Shown here piece after piece: positions 34,807 through 46,367 of a stretch of DNA of 64,000 nt. The notes beneath the pieces are model-generated. The model saw only the letters and a program-made list of their open reading frames with translations, made no database searches and was not told where the DNA came from. The translations under genes were made by a program, and so were the position numbers. Location: positions 186,001 to 250,000 of the forward strand of contig VICG01000013.1 of NCBI GenBank assembly GCA_008692225.1. The letters are read 5' to 3'. Position 1 is the first letter of the stretch; each line of letters opens with the position of its first letter. This DNA comes from Monilinia fructicola (lineage: Eukaryota; Ascomycota; Leotiomycetes; Helotiales; Sclerotiniaceae).

Positions 34807-37709
34807 AGATTATAAGGTAATAAATGTTTAATTATTTGTATTTTATTTGTTTTAGCATTTTTAAAGCTAATAAAGTTTGAAATTGCTTTAGAATCTATAA
34901 TGGCTTTAAACTTTATTAATAATCTATAATATTATTATAAATGATAATAATTATTTGAAAAATCAAGCTTGTATCTATAATTTATAAATAATTATATATA
35001 AATTTTCCTAATTTATATTTGTATATAATAATACTAAAATAATATATTTGTTTTAATGATTAATATTATTATTGTTAGTATATATTTTACTTTTGCTATT
35101 ATTTATTTTACATTAATAATTTTGTTTTCTAGGGGAACTATTATAATCTCGCTTTAATCTCTTATTAGATCTGTTTTAATATTATAAAAACTTTTTTTCC
35201 CTTATTTTTTATGTTTTTTATTAACAAAAAAAGCAATAGTATTTTTTAATTCCTTTGGTTTCTTTAATATAATTAAAGACCTAATAATTCATATTATTAT
35301 AATAGAAACATTTTCTATTTACTCTTAACTTTCTTTCTAGCTTTTTTAGAATACCTTAAAATATCTTATTTTTTTTCCCTTTTGAATTTTGTTTTTATTT
35401 AATATATATAAGTTATTATTTGTTATATTTAAAATTGTTTAATAAAAAGCTTTATTAAAATTTTTTATCAAAAGTTCCTTATTTTAGGAATAATTTTATT
35501 TTTGCTTTAACAAAGTTCTTTTATATTTTAGAATAATTATTTTCAAGTTCTTTATAAATTATTAATAGGTTTTCATTTAAATTATAATACATTCTTTTAA
35601 GAATATTTTAGTTTAGCTTTATCTTATAATTTGTAATTATTACTTTTTTTTGTAATACTAGATTATATTTTATAATAAACTTTTAAAATAATTAATTTAT
35701 TCTTCAAATAATATTTATTTAAATTCATTAATTATTTTTAAATTAATTAATTTATTTTTAAATTAATTTATTTATTTTTTTTGTTTAATATTGATTATTT
35801 TTAAGTCAATACTTTTTTAAATTGATATCTTAATAATCTAACTATTCAATTTAAATAATTATTTAATTATACGAATTTTATTATTTCGAATTATATTATT
35901 ATTTAAATAAATTATTTGATTATGCTTTTTTAATTAACTTTATTAAATAATTTCTTAATAATTATTACCTTAAACTATTTTCATTATAAGTACTTTTCAA
36001 TATAAAATAATTATTTATTTTTATAATCTATATTTTAATACTTATTACTATTACTCTTTCCTAAATCGTAAAAAGTAAAAGCTTCTTAACCGAAAATCAA
36101 TCCCTTAATTACATAAATAGTTCTTATTTCCTTATATATTTAATCCTTCTTTTATTATTAGTTATTTTAATGCTTTAAATAATAATTCTTATTAAACGTA
36201 TAATTCTATTAAAGCATTTATAACTTAATATTATTATAATCCTATATTAATATAATTTCTTTCTTTTTAGTAAAAAGCAATTATGATTATTAAAAAAAAC
36301 TGTCATTTTTATCTTTTCATTATTAATAATTTTTTTTTTAGTTATATTTCGTTTCTTCAAAGCTTTGATCTTATAACTTTAATTTCGTAATATTAAGTAA
36401 TAATGATAATTTGGGATATCTTAGAATATATTAGATATTAGTAATAAATCTTACTTATATTATTTCCTATTTATAATATAATCTCAATTCTTATATATTT
36501 AGCTATCTTATCCTTTATAACTTATTTAAAATTGTTATTATAATCTTAAATCTTTTATATTAATTAAATTAATATTAGTTATATATCTTTTCTAATTTTT
36601 CTCAATTGTTACTAAAATCAAACCTCAATTGTATTTACAAGATTTATTAATTGTAGATAATAATTAATTTTGATTTTTTAACTAATTTTTTATTGTTATT
36701 TATCGATTAAACTTTATATAGTTTATTCATTATTAATTTAGAATAAAGTTAATTATTTTCAGTTATTTAATTATTTATTTTCTTTTATACACTTTTTCTT
36801 TTTTATAAAATTTTCTTTTGTTTATTCGAATTTATTATTTTCTTTTAAGATTTTTTAATAAATTCAAATTTTAAATATTATATAGTTTAAAGATTGTTAT
36901 TTTAAAGTTGTTTTAATTAGTTTAATAAACCAACTTAACTTCTTTAATTTACAGATTAATATTATAAAGTTAATTTTGTATAATATCTTTTAAAGAATAT
37001 TATATTAGATTTATTTTGTTAAGATTATAATCTTTCTTCTCAATATATTAAAGAGTAATATTTAAAAAATTCAATAATAGATTTTAAAATATTAATTATC
37101 AATATTCAATTCTCTTTTTAACAAACTCAATACTTTTATAAGAATAAAATTCAATATTATACAATAAAATAGAAATTAAAGTCTAAAAAAGGGATAATAA
37201 TATAAGTATAAGAATTCTATAAAAGGGGAAAAGGAAATAGGGATCCGAAGGATTCCGTTCCTTTATAGAACTAGCATAGCACATAATGCTTGATGCCAAG
37301 CATCATATGCCAATTTTGACATATAATATACTAAATATAAATAAAATTATAATATAATAAAACATTATATTAAATATTATAAATAATATTAATTTTATAG
37401 AAAATCTTTTCAATATTTTGAATTTTCATTATAGAATAATACAAAAATTAATTATATTATTTTTTAATATTATATATATTAAAAATTCATTTATTTTGTA
37501 TATTATTATTAAAAATTACAAATATTAAGTAGTTTTAATAATTAATGAATATAAGACTAAAATATATATAAAATACATTTTAGAAATATTAGATTATTAT
37601 ATATTTAAGATTTTCGAATTATATTATATATAATACAAATAAGAATTTTAAAAACAAAAAGTTTATTAAAAATATTATATTAATAATTATTATTATAAAT
37701 AATTATCAT

Positions 37710-37795
37710 AGAGAAAATCACGGGAAAGTAATGGGATTATACTATATATATACCCTATTAGCTACGTTGCTATCGTGGCGCGTTATTCTGTGCGT
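37710..37795 (+). repeat. LTR-like repeat D, copy 2
   Basis: Reads AAAATCACGGGAAAGT ... GATTATACTATATATATA ... GTTGCTATCGTGGCGCGTTA, matching the minus strand of 16310-16435. Element ends not determined. Confidence 0.5.
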
Positions 37796-38214
37796 AATAA
37801 ATATATATAATTTGAATAAATTAATAAAATATCATTATAAATTATTAAAACAAGTATAATATTAATAAAGAATTATTAGAATTTAATTCATCTAAACAAA
37901 TAACATTGTAAATAATTATATTAAAACTATTAATAATATCATTGAATTAAGTAATACTATATTAATTTTTCTAATATATAAAATATACTTTTTATAATTA
38001 TTCTCAATATAATCATAATAATTAGTATAAAATAAATTATTATTATTAAAAAAGTTACAATTAAAATTTAATATATTAATACTAGATATTAAATAGCTAA
38101 TACAAATTGAATCATTTATTTTAATAATTTATAAACTATTCATTAATTTTAATATTCTAATATAGTAAAAAAATAAAAAAAATTAAAATTAGGAAAGTGG
38201 ATAGAATTTTATAT

Positions 38215-38378
38215 TGTAAGAAGGTGCTATGGGGGAGTGGGAGCCTGAGGCATCCATCGAGCTAAGGCTATATATATAGCTCCTTCCTTATAGTTAGCTT
38301 TTCTTTTTTCTTTATAGTTTACAATCTAAATAAAGCTATTTGATACCCTATAGTTCCGCTTCGCTTTACTTCGTGATA
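38215..38378 (+). repeat. Left LTR of the miniature element
   Basis: 164 bp. Contains AAATAAAGCTATT and the terminal TTCCGCTTCGCTTTACTTCG block, also seen in the right LTR and at 43238-43408. Confidence 0.8.
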
Positions 38379-38849
38379 GAGTAAACTATTTACTAATAAA
38401 TATAGCTTATCGAATAAATTACAAGTTTCGATATATATTAAATATATCAAAAGCATTATTACCGGCTTTAACTTTTAATAAACATTTTGACTTTTAATAA
38501 ACATTTTGGCTTTTAATAAGCGTAACGTTAAAAGTATAGCTTTAACAATTATATAAATATTAATATTATATATAAAATATATAGTTAATCTAGTTTTTGA
38601 CGAGTATCAATATAACGTTAAGGTATAGCTATAAATAGCTTCTAACAAGCATTTAGATTCCAATGCTATATTATAGCTGATTTTAGCTCTTTAGTTTAAA
38701 AGCACTATGTTTATAGCTGGTTTTGCTCCTTCCTTGGCTTCTTTTTGGTTTTGATTCCTTTTATAGCTTTTTTCTTAGTTCTAGCTTCTTTTTTAGCTTT
38801 TTTTTGTTATTAGCTTTTAAAGGGCACTCTACTTCTTTCATTAATGGCT

Positions 38850-39415
38850 TTTAAAGAATATTCTTATATTCGAAGTTTTCGGCTTTTCAAAAGCATTCTT
38901 ATTTTCGAAGTTTTTGGCTTTTTAAGAGTATTCTTATATTCGAAGTTTTTAGCTTTTTAAAAAGCACCCTTATTAATAACTCTCGAAGAGTATTCTCATA
39001 TTCGAAGTTTTTCGGCTTTTTAAGAGCATTCTTATATTCGAAGTTTTTGGCTCTTCAAGAGCACCCTATTAATAGCTCTTAAAGAGCATTCTTATATTTA
39101 ACGGTTTTCGGCTCTTTAAGAGCATTCTTATATTCGATGGTTTCGACTCTTTAAGAGTACCTTATATTCAAAGTTTTTAGCTTTTTAAAAGCATCTTTAT
39201 TAATAACTCTTTAAGAGTATTCTTATATTCAAAGTTTTAGCTTTTGAAGAGTATTCTTATTTTCGAAAGTTTTTAGTTTTCGAAAAGCATTTATATATTC
39301 AATAGTTTTTAGCTTTTAGCGAATACGTTATATTCGACATTTTCGATTCTTAATAAGCATTTTATTTTCGACGTTTTCGGCTTTTAAGGAGCACTTTGTT
39401 AATAGCTTTTAACAA
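38850..39415 (+). repeat. Internal minisatellite of the miniature element
   Basis: About 14 units of 36-40 bp built around GAGCATTCTTATATTCGAAG followed by TTTTTGGCTCTTTAA. Every few units a variant carries CACCCTTATTAATAACTCT instead, giving a higher-order pattern. Confidence 0.8.
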
Positions 39416-39464
39416 ACATTAATAAATAATTTCACCCGAAAATAAAAAGCAAAAAGGGGAAGAG

Positions 39465-39630
39465 TATAAGAAGGTATTATAGGGGGAGTAGGAACTTAAG
39501 GTATCTATCGAGTTAAGGGCTATATATATAGCTTCTCTCTTATAATTAGCTCTTTTTTTCTCTTTATAGTTTATAACCTAAATAAAGCTATTCAATGCCC
39601 TACAGTTCCGCTCCGCTCCACTTCGTGACA
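39465..39630 (+). repeat. Right LTR of the miniature element
   Basis: 166 bp. Differs from the left LTR mainly by C/T and G/A changes, and keeps the intact CTTCGTGACA end. Confidence 0.8.
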
Positions 39631-42309
39631 TATATATTATTTAAAATAGAAGAAAAGATTTATATTATTAAATTAATAAATAAATTAATAGATCTTTAAT
39701 CAACTTTAATAAAATTATTTTATACTTTACTTAAAAAAAAGAAAATAATAAGATTATATAGGAAAAAAATTATATTTTAAAGAATATTATATTCTATAAT
39801 ATTATTACTTAGGTAGGTTTTGAAAGAGGTATACATAGAATACGTAAGATCTTCAAAATAATATTTAACAATATATATTATACTATATAATAACATTAAT
39901 AATTCAATTAATTCTTAATGTTTTTTAATAAAAAATACTTGAAAAAACTTACAATACAAAAAGAGTTCATCCTTTAAAACCTAAGATTAATAAAACTAAA
40001 ATATCTTCTAAAATATATAAAGGCATTTATACCTTTAATATATTCGAAATACTTTAAAATCGTATTATCGATCATTATAAAATTAATTAATTATTAGTAT
40101 TAAAAAATCTATTTAATATAAAAACCTAAGTTAAAAAGTATAAAAAATCTTTTGAATCCATTAAAAACATTATAAAATTATTATTAAAAAGGGATCAAAA
40201 ACGTAAATTTTTAATACTCGGAAAAGAAAAGATTATATTAAAAATCGTTAAAAATAAAAATTTTAATTTTAACTACAGCTTCTATATATAATTATTAATA
40301 AATTTTAAAGATCTTACGTTTTTTTAGCGATTTTTATTCTAAAAATTAACCTTTATTAAAAGCTTTCAGTAAAATTAGAATTCTTGGTTTTGGATTGTAT
40401 ATGAAAATCATGTACAAAATTAAAACTTTAAAAAAATACATTTTAATTTAGAAATAAAAATAATTAAAAATGATCTCTATAAATGTTTTATTAAGTCTGT
40501 CTAATTAATATATAGTAAATAAGCTATTTAAAATATATATAATGAATTGAAAATTATTTAAGTAAATTGAAAATTAGAAATTTTATTTATCTTAAAAGTT
40601 TTATCGTTAAAATCCAAGAATCTATATTAAACATTTATTACAAATAATAATATATCATTAAAATAATACTTTTAATTTAAATTAGCTTTAAGATTCTTTA
40701 AAAATTTTTAGATTTATTTCTAAGTATTTTTATTAAATAAATAGCTAATTTTTTCAAAGATTTTGATTTTATATAGAATTTATATACAAATTAAAAATTA
40801 GAATTTTAATTTTTTATAATCTTTTATTACTCTTTATAAAAAAATCTCAAAAATTTAAGATTTTTAGAATTTATTAATAGTTATATATCAAAGCTTTAAT
40901 TAAAATTTAAAAAATATATATTCATTTTTCGTAAAGTTATAAATACGTGAAAATGTTCGTTTTTAGTATGAAATATTGGCCAAATGAGGGGGGGTAGGCG
41001 AGAAGTAGGGTAGGCGACTTAAAGATAAATTTTATTAAGTATCAAAGGATTTGATTAATATTAATAAATTGATAATTAAGAAGTTTGTATAAGTAAAAAA
41101 AAAGAGTAAAGATTAAGCATATAATATTTCGATTTTAAAATAATTACTAATATCGCAAATAGATTATATAATATTAAGTTATTATATAAATAATATATTT
41201 TATTATATCAGATATATTAACACTTTAAAAACATCTATAAAATTATCCTTCATTCTATAAATTATATAAAGAATAATAATAATAATATATCAATAAAAGA
41301 ATTAAGTACTTATACTTTAACTAACTAATTTTATACTAATAATAACCTTTATTAACTTATTTTTAAGATATAATCGTAATATACGTTATCCTAGCTCTAG
41401 CTTCTTAGTATTTATATATATTAAAGTAAATAGAATATTTAATTTTATAACGGTCGTTATAGAAGGATATAATAGCGATATAGTCGATATCGTCGATATA
41501 TTAATAAAAGCAATATAGTTAATATAGTCGATATATTAGTAAAGCCAATATAGCTAATATAGCTTATAAGTAGATTGCTTAAATAGACTTAATAAAGATT
41601 AGCTATATTACGATTAATATTTCTACCTATTAGCGTAAGTTTAGTTTATGAATTTTCTATACGTATAGTTTAATAGTATTGTATTTACTCTAGAAGTATA
41701 TTATTAGATAGAATTAATTTAATAATATAAATAGATTAATAGTCTACTTATTTTATTAATAATTATAAAATTATAAGTATATAGATATATAAACATACAG
41801 ATATATAGATATATAAATATACAAATATATAGAATATATAAATATATAAATATATAGAAGACGAACTTTAAAATATTATACTTTTTATTAAAGTATAAAA
41901 GCTATATTTAAGAAAAGAAATTCTATTATAATATTATAATAAAATAAAACGAGGAACTATATAAAGCATCGATTAGTTATATAGATATTTTAAACGCTAA
42001 AATAAAATAAAACTAATTTTAAAATAGAAATTATATATATAGTTATTATATAAAATGCTTTAAACTTTTCTTTTTTTTTCTTTTATAAATCGCTTTAGAT
42101 TTTTCCTTTTTTAATTTTTTATTTTTAAATAAGAGCTTTTATTATAGGATAGAATACTCGCTAGAAGTCGGAATGCTCGTAGGAAACTATAATACTTATT
42201 AGAAGTTTAAACGCTTATTAGGAGTTTATATTCATACGTCCGTCTGAAATGTAAAGTAGTAAAGCTGCTTTTCTTTTAAACTATTTATATTATCTATTTA
42301 TATAATACT

Positions 42310-42420
42310 CATCGTTTCGTTCCTATTGAAACATTAACAACGGTGATTATATCATTCCTATCGAGACGTGGGCGACGTCGGCTAATATTGTCATCGTGCC
42401 TTCCGTGACGACCATTATAG
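42310..42420 (+). repeat. GC-rich LTR-end-like patch
   Basis: Contains GTTCCTATTGAAACATTAAC, CCTATCGAGACGTGGGCGAC and CCTTCCGTGACGACCAT. Similar ordered words occur at 15640-15740 and at the end of the solo LTR 33901-34094. More AT-shifted relatives lie at 43700-43800 and 43850-43950. Confidence 0.45.
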
Positions 42421-42892
42421 TTATAATCTAAACTTAGATCTAATAGAATTTAAATTTTTCTACTCCAACTCTTAAAAAAAACATCTAAATCATAATTACC
42501 TCTACCTTTTAACTTTAACATATACCCTTTCGTTCCTACTTTCAATCTACAATTTAACATCTATATAATATCTACAAACTATCTATTAACTTTGTATCCT
42601 AGAAGCCCTAGTAATTAACCCCTAATAAAAACCAGTCCCCATCTCTCTCTCTTGATCCTCATTTACAACTAAAGATTCCACTCTAAAAAAAACCGCTTCC
42701 CCTTATACAATAATAAAAAACTTTAACTCAAATCATTAATTCAATATTCAAAATCAATACTAAATATATATCATACGCCCCCTTCCGCCTATCACTAGTA
42801 CAACTAGTACAAATGCCCACCTCTAGTTCTAATATAATAATAATCGTTATAGTAAGCGTTATAAAAGAAAAATTATCTTTTTTATTATAGTT

Positions 42893-43075
42893 TGTAACGA
42901 ATATTACGTGTTTTAGACACGTAATATCTCATTACGTTTACCTTAGTTTAAGTTAGCCTTAAATTAAGCGATATAATATATAAAAAAGATCTCTTAAAGA
43001 TCTTTTTCCTTTTTAGCTTTCTTATTTTAATTAATTAACCTTTATTAACTTACTCTAGAGTATATAATCGTAATA
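42893..43075 (-). mobile_element. Solo LTR, family E, copy 2 (inverted)
   Basis: Begins TGTAACGAATATTACGTG and ends near TAATCGTAATA. It is the inverse of 7888-8049 over its length, sharing AAAGATCT, AGCTTTCTTATT and TTAATTAACCT. Flanks are TAGTT and TATTT, an imperfect duplication. Confidence 0.65.
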
Positions 43076-43237
43076 TATTTTAAGCGAAGGCTATATACTA
43101 GCTAATTCTTAATCCTATACTAGTTTTATTATATAATTAATAATTATACTATACGCTAGTGCGTAGCGTGGCTTTTACGATTTGATTATAACTTTATTAG
43201 AATATCTAATATACTTAAAGTATTTATATATATTTTA

Positions 43238-43408
43238 TATAAGGTGTTATAAAAGGGAGTGGGGCCTAAGGCATCTATAGAGCTAAGGATTACCTAGTTA
43301 TATGTATAGCTCCTCGCGTAAGATTAGCTCTTCCTTTCTCTTTATAGTTTAAAAGATTAATAAAATTATTCAATGCCCTATGATTCTGCTCCGCTCTACT
43401 TCGTAACA
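43238..43408 (+). mobile_element. Solo LTR of the miniature element family
   Basis: Same ordered words as the LTRs at 38215 and 39465 (AAGGTGTTAT, GGCATCTATAGAGCTAAGG, TTCTGCTCCGCTCTACTTCG, TAACA end), with no partner nearby. No clear target duplication. Confidence 0.65.
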
Positions 43409-44805
43409 ATTCAAGTTTAAATATTAATTGAATCTAGTAATTATAGAATAATGAAAGAATACTAGAGATTATTATATTATAGATTATATTATAAAGCTAT
43501 ACTATATCTTAATCCTATTTATCTATCTCGGCTAAAATCTTATATTTAAAAGGGGAAACGATAGTTAGTATAATTATAATACAGTAGGGTCTAAATTATA
43601 TATATTAGTAAAGCTACTATTTATTATTACTAGTAGGGAACGTAGATCGTAGTAAACTAATCTTTATTAAATCTATTTAAGCTCTCTGCTTATAGCTATA
43701 CTAATTGTATCATCTTTATTAAGAACGTTAACTACGTTAATAATATTACTTTTACTAATAAGTTAAGGCTATTAAGTACGTTATCGTTAATTCCTTCTAT
43801 AACGACTATTATATATTACTATTTATACTTTCCATTTATATAATAATATTATCTCGTCTTTATTAAAAATTTTAATAATATTAACTCTATTATCCTCGAT
43901 AAGACTTTAATAAGATTATTAACGTTGTATTCGTAACGACTATTTTAATTATTATATAAATATAATTAATTTATATTTTCTAGTTAATCTTCTACTAATT
44001 ATAATACTATTTAATAGGAGAAGTAATAATATATTTAGCTAAGATAAATACATCTTACTTTAACGAATAGTATACGAAAAACCATTCTATATTAACGTAA
44101 ACTAATAATGCTTAATATACGAAAACGTGGTTACTAGAATGACGTATCTCCTAATCCATTATAATATTTATTCTATAACGGTATACATCTATAAAAGAAT
44201 CTATTTTAAGGAATTAGATATTGAAAAGTTAGAGTGATTATATTAATACTAAGGAGAGAAAAGAAAGGAAGATGATTAGACACTAAAGAATTTATATATA
44301 TTCAACATTGATAGATGTATTTAGACTGGATAATAAGACCGTATGAAACGATTTTCTCTTTAACGATTAAACTATAAACAAACTATTACGATGCATATAC
44401 ATGTATGATTTTAGTAAATGTAAATAAGATGAGGATTTAAGCTGGCTATAAAAAACAAAGCCTTTATATAAGTATAGAGGTCCTACGACTAAGTCGCTAG
44501 CTCTTTCTACTAAGAAGCTAAAGCTACTATCTTGCTATTCTCTTATTCTATTATTAGGATCGTGATACAAATAGCTTTATAAAATGATTTATTTAAATTT
44601 TAAGAGTGGATTGTAAAGTGGTTCTAGTTAAACTACGAATAATCCAAAAGTTCAAGAATAAATATAAAATTTTATAATGAGATTAAATACTTATTATAAA
44701 AAATACTATAATATAGAATTGCTTTATAGATTTCATAGAATTTTTAAAAAATAGGAGTAGTAATAATAATATTAAAAAGCTTAAATAGAATGTTTTATCT
44801 ATTAT

Positions 44806-45083
44806 TGTCACGGAGGACGAGTCATACGAGAGCATACGGGGATCACCAATAGGAGCAAGCATAAAATATAGAATATGGTATATATGAGTAGGCTAAGGAC
44901 TCTGCTCCTACTACGGAGTAGTAGGAGGAGTATATATAACTAAAAGAGCGGTGTGTGTAACCTCCGATCGGGGAGCACGGAGTGCTCCACGTATCCGAGA
45001 TCGGTGTTGGAGGATCGGAATAGACCTTCGGTCTATTCCCCACCAATGATATGGTAGGATCACATGATCACTTTTGCGTGACA
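44806..45083. mobile_element. Solo LTR, family A copy 2 (little altered), 5-bp TSD
   Basis: TGTCACGGAGGACGAG ... CTTTTGCGTGACA, 278 bp, flanked by ATTAT (44801-44805 and 45084-45088). The ends form an inverted TGTCACG/CGTGACA. The GC content is near normal, unlike its copy at 34532-34806. The minus-strand frame inside it is incidental. Confidence 0.92.
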
Positions 45084-45399
45084 ATTATTTAATTGAAAAA
45101 TTTATAATATTATATATATAATCAATAAGAAAGCATTTAATAATCTATATTAAAGTATTTATATAATAATCATCTAATATAAATATATACTAAAAGAATA
45201 TAATTTATAAAATAGTATAATAAATAACGATAATTTAGAGATAAAAGAAAGCTATAGAATTTTATAAAATTAGTATAACTTTTACAAATAATATATAATC
45301 TATAATAAAATAGTTCAATATCAAAACTTTAGTTAACTAGTAATTACCTATATAAATCACTTTGTTTTAACAGTCCAACTATTTAACTATAAAATAAAT

Positions 45400-46367
45400 T
45401 TTATTTATTAACGTTTGAATCACAAGGCGATGAAATCGAAATTGCCCTCTAGCTTACGGTTTTTTGCGTAGTCTAGATGTATTCAATACTTTCTAAAAGC
45501 TAAGTTTGGAATGAGCACTACTCATTGCTGTAGTAATCCTATAGCCAAGAGTCATTCGCGAATCTTTTGATGATATCAAGTAACGAAGGAAAGCATATCA
45601 TGCAGAGCCGTTTCAATCAACAATCTATGAACCTCTCCACGACCGGAAACTTCCAAGCAGATTTCTATGTCAGACAGCATCATCAATACAAGAAAACATC
45701 TATCTCTCACCCTATACACCATACGCTCTCTGCATATCCATACCGTTGCCCCCTCATCAAACCCAGCATTCCACAACCCTTTACAATCCACTCGATGATT
45801 CACCAGCATCAAATAAACTCGAGGTTCAATTCCCCAGCGCCCCAAAAATGGTGCGGACATGCCAAGACGCTAGTCAAAGCACATCAAAGTATAACCTTAT
45901 TCATAGTTCCAAGCCATACTCCCATCAGTGTACTAGTCACAAGATGAGGCTGTAACGCCGCAAATACCACGTTGTAAGTAGCGCTGTGATGTGATGCCTC
46001 TGCTGTGTTACGTGAGGTGAAACAGGGCGACCAATGGGGTCCAGCCCTGAAGGGGAGATGGTGGGATCAATGCAAATACCGCGGGTTTTAATGCCGTGAA
46101 GAACATGACGAAAAGTTAGACCTTTCTCTTCATTGAAAAGGTAGAGGTCTGTTTGTAACTTTTTAGTATTGGGAGCTCGTCCTGAAGTGCTATTACTAAT
46201 CCTATATCATGGTAAACAATTAAACTGAATGTCCTCGACTCTCATTTAAGTCAAAGAACTAATTTGCAGTGCTGTAATTCATCCGTGCTGTATTGTAACG
46301 AATGTATATAACAAACAATGATTCGCCTGCGCTGTGGCAACCATAACGCATTAATCAACACGATGGT
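45400..46367. other. Spacer at the edge of the AT desert
   Basis: GC returns to normal at about 45.4 kb. Overlapping frames on both strands at 45.57-45.95 kb carry no motif I recognise, so I do not call a gene. Confidence 0.5.

Larger units (their letters stand above)
30900..36900 (-). mobile_element. RIP-destroyed Ty3/gypsy retrotransposon
   Basis: Minus strand, approximate limits. A Gag zinc-knuckle relic lies near 35290 (CFYYNNMNY, fitting C-x2-C-x4-H after C to Y and H to Y changes). The reverse transcriptase at 33560-33050 keeps one readable frame: FKYFIISFGLYNT, VYLDNIRVY at 33364-33340 (the catalytic YLDD with GAT to AAT), KLFYKLRKC, TKTEFLDYRIF and GFIIFIKRFIK. An integrase relic (LLIPILDKL, DLIIDLF) lies near 31980-31860. 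The order Gag, RT, IN and the spacing fit Ty3/gypsy. Many in-frame stops show it is dead. Its own LTRs were not identified. Two solo LTRs are nested between the zinc knuckle and the RT. Confidence 0.85.
38215..39630 (+). mobile_element. Miniature LTR retroelement (TRIM-like) with internal minisatellite
   Basis: Two direct terminal repeats lie at 38215-38378 and 39465-39630; they begin TGTAAGAAGG / TATAAGAAGG and end CTTCGTGATA / CTTCGTGACA. The outer flanks both read TATAT (38210-38214 and 39631-39635). A polypurine tract (AAAAAGGGGAAGAG, 39451-39464) abuts the right repeat, exactly where a plus-strand 3' LTR requires it. The 1.1-kb interior has no open frame and is largely a ~36-40 bp minisatellite (38850-39415). 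No clear tRNA primer site follows the left repeat. Size and lack of coding fit terminal-repeat retrotransposons in miniature. Confidence 0.75.
26270..45400. repeat. 19-kb AT-rich, RIP-type transposon desert
   Basis: Very low GC throughout, and no open frame of 60 codons between 30.5 and 44.8 kb. Recognisable remnants are listed as separate features: a composite repeat, a Mutator-like element, a Ty3/gypsy element, several LTRs and a miniature LTR element. Where two copies of a repeat can be compared, differences run C to T and G to A, as RIP produces. Stretches 29.3-29.9, 36.9-38.2, 39.6-42.3 and 43.4-44.8 kb hold nothing else I could identify. Confidence 0.85.

Noticed and set aside
39900..40400. 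Possible second coding retroelement relic on the plus strand
   Set aside because: No ordered RT, integrase or Gag motif could be read in any frame.
44843..45046. 67-codon frame in the solo LTR
   Set aside because: Lies wholly inside the LTR and is not kept in the RIP-altered copy.
45815..45850. tRNA-like T-arm (GAGGTTCAATTCCCC)
   Set aside because: The stem does not pair properly, and no matching D-arm, anticodon arm or acceptor stem was found upstream.
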